Of a DNA stretch of 9,289 bases, positions 5,773-9,289 are shown in pieces. Source of the stretch: Pseudolabrys sp. Lineage in GTDB: Bacteria > Pseudomonadota > Alphaproteobacteria > Rhizobiales > Xanthobacteraceae. A program made the translations under genes and the position numbers. The notes under the pieces are model-generated. The model saw only the letters and a program-made list of their open reading frames with translations, searched no databases and was not told where the DNA came from. The DNA lies in contig JAHCKF010000115.1 of assembly GCA_026125925.1 (NCBI GenBank), forward strand, positions 1 through 9,289. The letters run 5' to 3'. Numbering within the stretch: position 1 is the stretch's first letter; every line of letters starts with the position of its first letter.

Positions 5773-6444
5773 ATGGACTCGCTCGCCCCGGCCAAGGCTT
5801 CTCTCACCATTGCCAGCAAGAACTACGGCTCCTGGTCGATGCGCGGCTGGCTATTGTGCAAACTTGCCGGTCTCGAGTTCGAGGAGCAGCCGGTCGCCAG
5901 CGACGACCCTTCCACCCGCGCCGAACTGCTGCTGCTTTCGCCCTCGTTCCTGGTGCCGTGCCTGACGCATGACGGCGTCAATATCTGGGACACGCTGGCG
6001 ATCGCGCAATATCTCGTCGAGACCTTTCCCGACTGCGGCCTGCTGCCGAAGGAGCGCGCCGCGCGCGCGCACTGCCGTTCGATCTGCGGCGAGATGCATT
6101 CCGGTTTCACCAATTTGCGCTCGGCGCTGCCGATGAACCTCAAGGCGCGGCATCCAGGTTTCAAGGTGTGGGCCGGCGCGCAGGCCGACATCGATCGCGT
6201 CATCTCGATCTGGCGCGAATGCCTGGCGACCAGCGGCGGCCCCTATCTGTTCGGCGCGACGCCGGGCATGGCCGACGCCATGTTCGCGCCGGTGGTGACG
6301 CGTTTCATCACCTACGACGTCAAGCTCGACTCAGACTGCGCCGCTTATTGCCAAGCGATCATGGATCTGCCGGCGGTGAAGGAGTGGATCGACGGCGCCA
6401 TGGCCGAGCCCGACGAGGTTGTCGAACTCGACGTCGAATTCTGA
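5773..6444 (+). CDS. Glutathione S-transferase family protein
   Basis: A 223-residue cytosolic protein of normal GST length. GAAGGGA lies 10 bases before the ATG. The N-terminal thioredoxin-fold domain (about 10-87) starts with LTIASKNYGSWSMRGWLLCK (11-30), where Ser20 or Ser22 is at the place of the glutathione-activating serine. It contains the cis-proline motif VPCL (61-64) and the turn WDTLAIAQYL (72-81), where Asp73-Thr74 replace the common Glu-Ser that binds the glutathione gamma-glutamyl group. The all-helical C-terminal domain (about 95-215) carries the folding motif GATPGMADAMFAP (161-173), with N-cap Thr163 and Asp168. The NYxSWS start resembles bacterial GSTs of the zeta/beta-like group. 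The substrate is unknown; detoxification or stress roles are typical. It is divergent from phaZ and 47 bases before the glycosyltransferase, possibly co-transcribed. Confidence 0.9.
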   Translation: MDSLAPAKASLTIASKNYGSWSMRGWLLCKLAGLEFEEQPVASDDPSTRAELLLLSPSFLVPCLTHDGVNIWDTLAIAQYLVETFPDCGLLPKERAARAHCRSICGEMHSGFTNLRSALPMNLKARHPGFKVWAGAQADIDRVISIWRECLATSGGPYLFGATPGMADAMFAPVVTRFITYDVKLDSDCAAYCQAIMDLPAVKEWIDGAMAEPDEVVELDVEF

Positions 6445-6491
6445 CGTCAGCGGATTTCGCGAACGTCGCGCCGCGGTGCTAGCATCGCGGC

Positions 6492-7769
6492 ATGCCGGCA
6501 TCAGCGACAAGCGATTCATCTGCCGCCTTCCCGACCGGCCGCGGCCTTTACATAATCCTCGCCGGTCTGCTGGTCGCCGCATTCGCCGCACGGCTCGGTG
6601 TCCGCGTCGCCCTCGGCGAGGACGCCTTCTGGACACAGGGCTACACGTCCTTCTATCGGCTTGCCGAGCGCATCGCCGCGACCGGCGCCTTCTGCGACGG
6701 CGACCGTTGCCCCCGCCCGCCGCTCTATCCGGCCTTCCTCGCGCTGACGGCGCTGATCGCCAAAAACTACCTGCTGATCGTCGTCCCGCAGGCGCTGATC
6801 GGCGCCGGCACCGCGCTGATGGCCTTTCTCATCGGTCGCGACATGTTCGGGGTCCGGGTTGGCCTCATTGCCTGCGCCCTCGCCGCCTTTTATCCGTATT
6901 ACGTCTTCCACGACACGGCCCTGCAGGACACCACCTTCACGACCTTCACGCTGGCGCTCTCGGTGTGGCTGACCCTGCGCGCCGACCGTCGCGGCCGCAC
7001 CGCCGGCTGGCTCCTCGCCGGTCTCGCATTGGGCGCGACGCTGCTTACCCGTGCATCGCTGGCGCCGGCCGTCGCCCTCATCGTCATCTGGATCGCCGTC
7101 GCGGGCGCCGCGCCGGTGGCGCGCGACCGTCTGCGCGGCGCGCTCACCGCGACGCTCACCTGTTTCGCGCTGCTCTCGCCGTGGCTCGCCACGACGGCGC
7201 TGCATACCGGCAAGGCGGCGCTGAGCACCGATGTCGGCTACGAATTGTGGGTCGGCAACAATCCCGATACCTTCTCGCGCTTCCCGGCGGAGTCGATCGA
7301 CGCCAGCACCGCTCTCGCCCGCTCGCGCTTCACGCCGGAAGAACGGGAGGCGTTGCGAGCATCACCGACCAACCCGCGCGCCGCCGACGGCTGGTATGGC
7401 GCGCGCGCCCGCGACTACATCCTCGGTCATCCGCTCGATTTCGCGCGCAACGCCGTGCGCAAGATCGCCATCGCTTTCTCCTCGCGCATCACACCGTATC
7501 GCTCGGGCCCGGCGCAATGGGCCTACGCGGCAAGCTATCTGCCGGTCGCCTTGTTCGGCATCGCCGGCATGCTCATAACCTGGCGACGCAAGGACACCTG
7601 GCTCGTCGCGGCGCTGTTCGTCGCCTTCATCGGCGTTGCCGCGGTGTTCTCCGCGCAAACCAGCCACCGCGCCCATCTCGACGTCTACTGGATGGTGTTT
7701 GCCGCCTTCGCGATCGTCACCGCGGCGAAACGCCTGTCAGGCTCCGCGCCGCCAACGCTTCGGCGCTGA
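6492..7769 (+). CDS. GT-C (PMT_2 / GT39-like) membrane glycosyltransferase
   Basis: A 425-residue inner-membrane protein with about 8-10 hydrophobic helices (for example 18-38, 92-116, 121-139, 149-162, 171-203, 213-234, 347-363, 369-387, 396-412). Features of the polyprenyl-phosphate-sugar glycosyltransferase family: acidic residues after helix 1 (GEDAF, 42-46), the PRPPLYPAFLAL motif (74-85), LLTRASLAPA (184-193) after helix 5, and YELWVGNNPDTF (250-261), an element I know from PMT_2-type proteins. The region 240-345 is soluble and probably periplasmic. Cys68 and Cys73 in an external loop could form a disulfide. Such enzymes move sugars from lipid carriers to lipids, polysaccharides or proteins; acceptor and donor cannot be read from the sequence. 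The start is ATG 6492 with no clear Shine-Dalgarno. A longer frame on the same strand (6419-8140) is a composition artefact. Confidence 0.85.
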   Translation: MPASATSDSSAAFPTGRGLYIILAGLLVAAFAARLGVRVALGEDAFWTQGYTSFYRLAERIAATGAFCDGDRCPRPPLYPAFLALTALIAKNYLLIVVPQALIGAGTALMAFLIGRDMFGVRVGLIACALAAFYPYYVFHDTALQDTTFTTFTLALSVWLTLRADRRGRTAGWLLAGLALGATLLTRASLAPAVALIVIWIAVAGAAPVARDRLRGALTATLTCFALLSPWLATTALHTGKAALSTDVGYELWVGNNPDTFSRFPAESIDASTALARSRFTPEEREALRASPTNPRAADGWYGARARDYILGHPLDFARNAVRKIAIAFSSRITPYRSGPAQWAYAASYLPVALFGIAGMLITWRRKDTWLVAALFVAFIGVAAVFSAQTSHRAHLDVYWMVFAAFAIVTAAKRLSGSAPPTLRR

Positions 7770-7823
7770 CCGAAACATCTCGCTGCGGCCCCGTGCTGTC
7801 CTGCGCCAAATGGAGATGGCGCC

Positions 7824-8129
7824 ATGACAGTCACCTGCTGCATTCGATACGTGCTCGATCCGTTCAAACGCGATGCGTTCGAGGAATATGCCCGCCGCTG
7901 GCTCACCATCATTCCACAGAGCGGCGGCAACCTGATCGGCTATTTCATGCCGCACGAAGGCACCAACAATATCGCGATCGCCCTGGTCTCATTCGAGAGC
8001 CTTGCCGCCTACGAGAGCTACCGCGCCAGACTGAAAGCGGATGCCGAGGGGCGCGCGAATTTCGCCTTCGCCGAGCGGGAGCGTTTCATTCTCAGCGAGG
8101 AGCGCACCTTCTTGCGGCCAGTGACCTGA
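7824..8129 (+). CDS. NIPSNAP-family protein
   Basis: A 101-residue single-domain protein. GGAG (7812-7815) lies 8 bases before ATG 7824. It shows the NIPSNAP pattern, a ferredoxin-like (dimeric alpha/beta-barrel) fold: strand [20 protein letters not shown] (5-24), the [16 protein letters not shown] loop (34-49), strand [20 protein letters not shown] (50-69), and a closing stretch with [15 protein letters not shown] (86-100). Proteins of this family are small dimeric proteins; most bacterial members have no known reaction. The gene lies 54 bases after the glycosyltransferase and may be co-transcribed. Its TGA stop directly abuts the stop of the convergent aminotransferase, with no base between. 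It is complete and looks functional. Confidence 0.88.
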   Translation: MTVTCCIRYVLDPFKRDAFEEYARRWLTIIPQSGGNLIGYFMPHEGTNNIAIALVSFESLAAYESYRARLKADAEGRANFAFAERERFILSEERTFLRPVT

Positions 8130-9284
8130 TCAGCGTTTGAGCCACGCTCCGATGCGCTTCACGGCTTCTTGCATCTCGGCGGCGGAGCCAGCGTAGCAAA
8201 AGCGCAGAAAATTGTGGCCGTTGACGGGATCGAAATCGATACCGGGCGTCGCCGCGACATCGGCTTCGCTCAGCATGCGCTTGGCGAAGTCGAGGCTGTC
8301 GTTCGAGAAGCGCGAGATGTCGGCATAGAGATAGAACCCGCCATCGACGGGCAGGAATTTCTCGAGCCCGGCTTGCGGCAGGCCCTCGGTGAGAATGCGC
8401 CGGTTCTCCTGATAGGCGTGCTTGACCGCCTCCATCTCCTCGCGGCCGTCGAAGGCGGCTTCCGCCGCGATCTGCGACAGCGCGGGCACCGAGATGGCGA
8501 AGTTTTGCTGCAAGCGCTCGACCGAGCGCGTCAGCGGCTCCGGCATCACCAGCCAGCCGATACGCCAACCGGTCATGCAGAAGTATTTCGAGAACGAATT
8601 GATGATCACCGCGCGGTCGGACAATTTCGCCGCCGTCTCCGCAGCGAAGGCGTAGTCGAGGCCGTGATAGATCTCGTCGGAGATCACCTTGATGCCTTCG
8701 GCCTCCGCCACCGAGATCAGCCGCGCCAGCGACTGCGCATCCATCATGGTGCCGGTCGGATTGGCCGGGCTTGCCACCAGCAGGCCCTTGAGCGGCGTCT
8801 TGCGGTGCGCCTCGATCAGCGCCTCGGGCGAGATCACCCAGCGCGTTTCCGCCGAAGTTTCGATCAGCACCGGCTCGCAGCCGAGCGCGGTCAGAATGTG
8901 CCGGTATGGCGGATAACCGGGATTGGCGAGCGCCACCCGGTCGCCGGCTTCGAACAGGGTCAGGAACGCCAGCATGAAGCCGCCGGACGAGCCGGTGGTC
9001 ACCACCACCCGCCCCGGATCGAGGTCGAGGCCGTAGGTGTCGGCGTAATGCCGTGCGATGCGGGCACGCAGCGAGGGCATGCCAAGCGCCTCGGTATAGG
9101 CGATCCGGTTGCTCAGGGCCGTCCGCGCCGCTTCCAGCGCGGTTTTCGGCGCCGGCTGGAACGGCTGGCCCACTTCCATGTGGATGATGTCGCGGCCTTC
9201 CGCCTCGGCCCGCGCCGCCGCCGCCATCACGTCCATGACGATGAAGGGCGGCACGTCGCTGCGCCGGGAGGGAGAAAGCAGCAT
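8130..9284 (-). CDS. Class I/II PLP-dependent aminotransferase (start at window edge)
   Basis: A cytosolic enzyme of 384 residues from ATG 9284. Only five bases lie upstream in the window and the frame is still open there, so a slightly earlier start is possible; the length is normal for the family. All fold-type I marks are present: IAYTEALGMPSLRARIARHY (61-80), the phosphate/cofactor turn TTGSSGGF (96-103), ASPANPTG (171-178, Asn175), SDEIYHGLDY (202-211, Asp203 and Tyr206), the PLP lysine in SFSKYFCMTGWRIGW (230-244, Lys233), and Arg361 in FLRFCYA (359-365) for the substrate carboxylate. It resembles the subgroup I-alpha/gamma aminotransferases often named 'pyridoxal phosphate-dependent aminotransferase' (aspartate, aromatic or alanine specificity). 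The substrate cannot be decided from sequence. Neighbours give no pathway clue. Confidence 0.95.
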   Translation of the reverse strand: MLLSPSRRSDVPPFIVMDVMAAAARAEAEGRDIIHMEVGQPFQPAPKTALEAARTALSNRIAYTEALGMPSLRARIARHYADTYGLDLDPGRVVVTTGSSGGFMLAFLTLFEAGDRVALANPGYPPYRHILTALGCEPVLIETSAETRWVISPEALIEAHRKTPLKGLLVASPANPTGTMMDAQSLARLISVAEAEGIKVISDEIYHGLDYAFAAETAAKLSDRAVIINSFSKYFCMTGWRIGWLVMPEPLTRSVERLQQNFAISVPALSQIAAEAAFDGREEMEAVKHAYQENRRILTEGLPQAGLEKFLPVDGGFYLYADISRFSNDSLDFAKRMLSEADVAATPGIDFDPVNGHNFLRFCYAGSAAEMQEAVKRIGAWLKR

Positions 9285-9289
9285 TTTCG

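Noticed and set aside
6419..8140. 573-codon frame on the plus strand, longer than the real gene
   Set aside because: Translation is Arg/Pro/Ala/His-rich without motifs, and it overlaps the GST end, the glycosyltransferase and the NIPSNAP gene, which all carry family signatures in other frames.

Overview
The window is high-GC DNA (strong G/C bias at third codon positions) with tightly packed genes. It looks like chromosomal DNA of an alphaproteobacterium of the Rhizobiales, in the Bradyrhizobium/Rhodopseudomonas/Pseudolabrys range. This rests on the soluble MCP-PilZ protein, the intracellular PHA depolymerase, the small membrane proteins, and FixK-like and EcfG-like promoter motifs. The genus is inferred from gene style, not proven. 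I see no rRNA, tRNA, CRISPR array, transposase, phage gene or attachment site.

Layout. (1) 1-1733, plus strand: a chemoreceptor-type protein without membrane segments, with a coiled-coil MCP signalling hairpin, a PilZ domain and a Cache-like C-terminal domain. Its 5' end may lie outside the window. (2) 1863-2276: a small single-pass membrane protein of unknown function. (3) 2416-3461: a four-pass membrane protein followed by a 24-residue hydrophobic peptide gene with a very good ribosome binding site. A GGAAC-N17-GTT motif (EcfG general-stress type) precedes the pair and a rho-independent terminator follows it. (4) 3611-4347: a secreted NTF2-like protein and a short RDD membrane protein, probably one operon, behind a TTGAT-N4-CGCAA box of the FNR/FixK type. 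(5) 4355-5572, minus strand: intracellular polyhydroxyalkanoate depolymerase (phaZ), convergent with the RDD gene and separated from it by 7 bases. (6) 5573-5772: a divergent promoter region. (7) 5773-8129, plus strand: a glutathione S-transferase-like protein, a GT-C (PMT_2/GT39-like) membrane glycosyltransferase and a NIPSNAP-family protein. (8) 8130-9284, minus strand: a class I/II PLP-dependent aminotransferase whose stop codon abuts the NIPSNAP stop codon and whose start lies at the right edge.

How they fit together. Most genes are separate housekeeping or accessory functions rather than one pathway. Carbon-storage mobilisation (phaZ), a possible oxygen-responsive promoter (FixK box) and a possible general-stress promoter (EcfG box) together suggest an environmental-adaptation neighbourhood, but this is inference. 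I did not find a clearly new multi-gene system. The least-described parts are the four-pass membrane protein with its micro-peptide, and the two regulatory boxes that appear to control unknown small envelope proteins.
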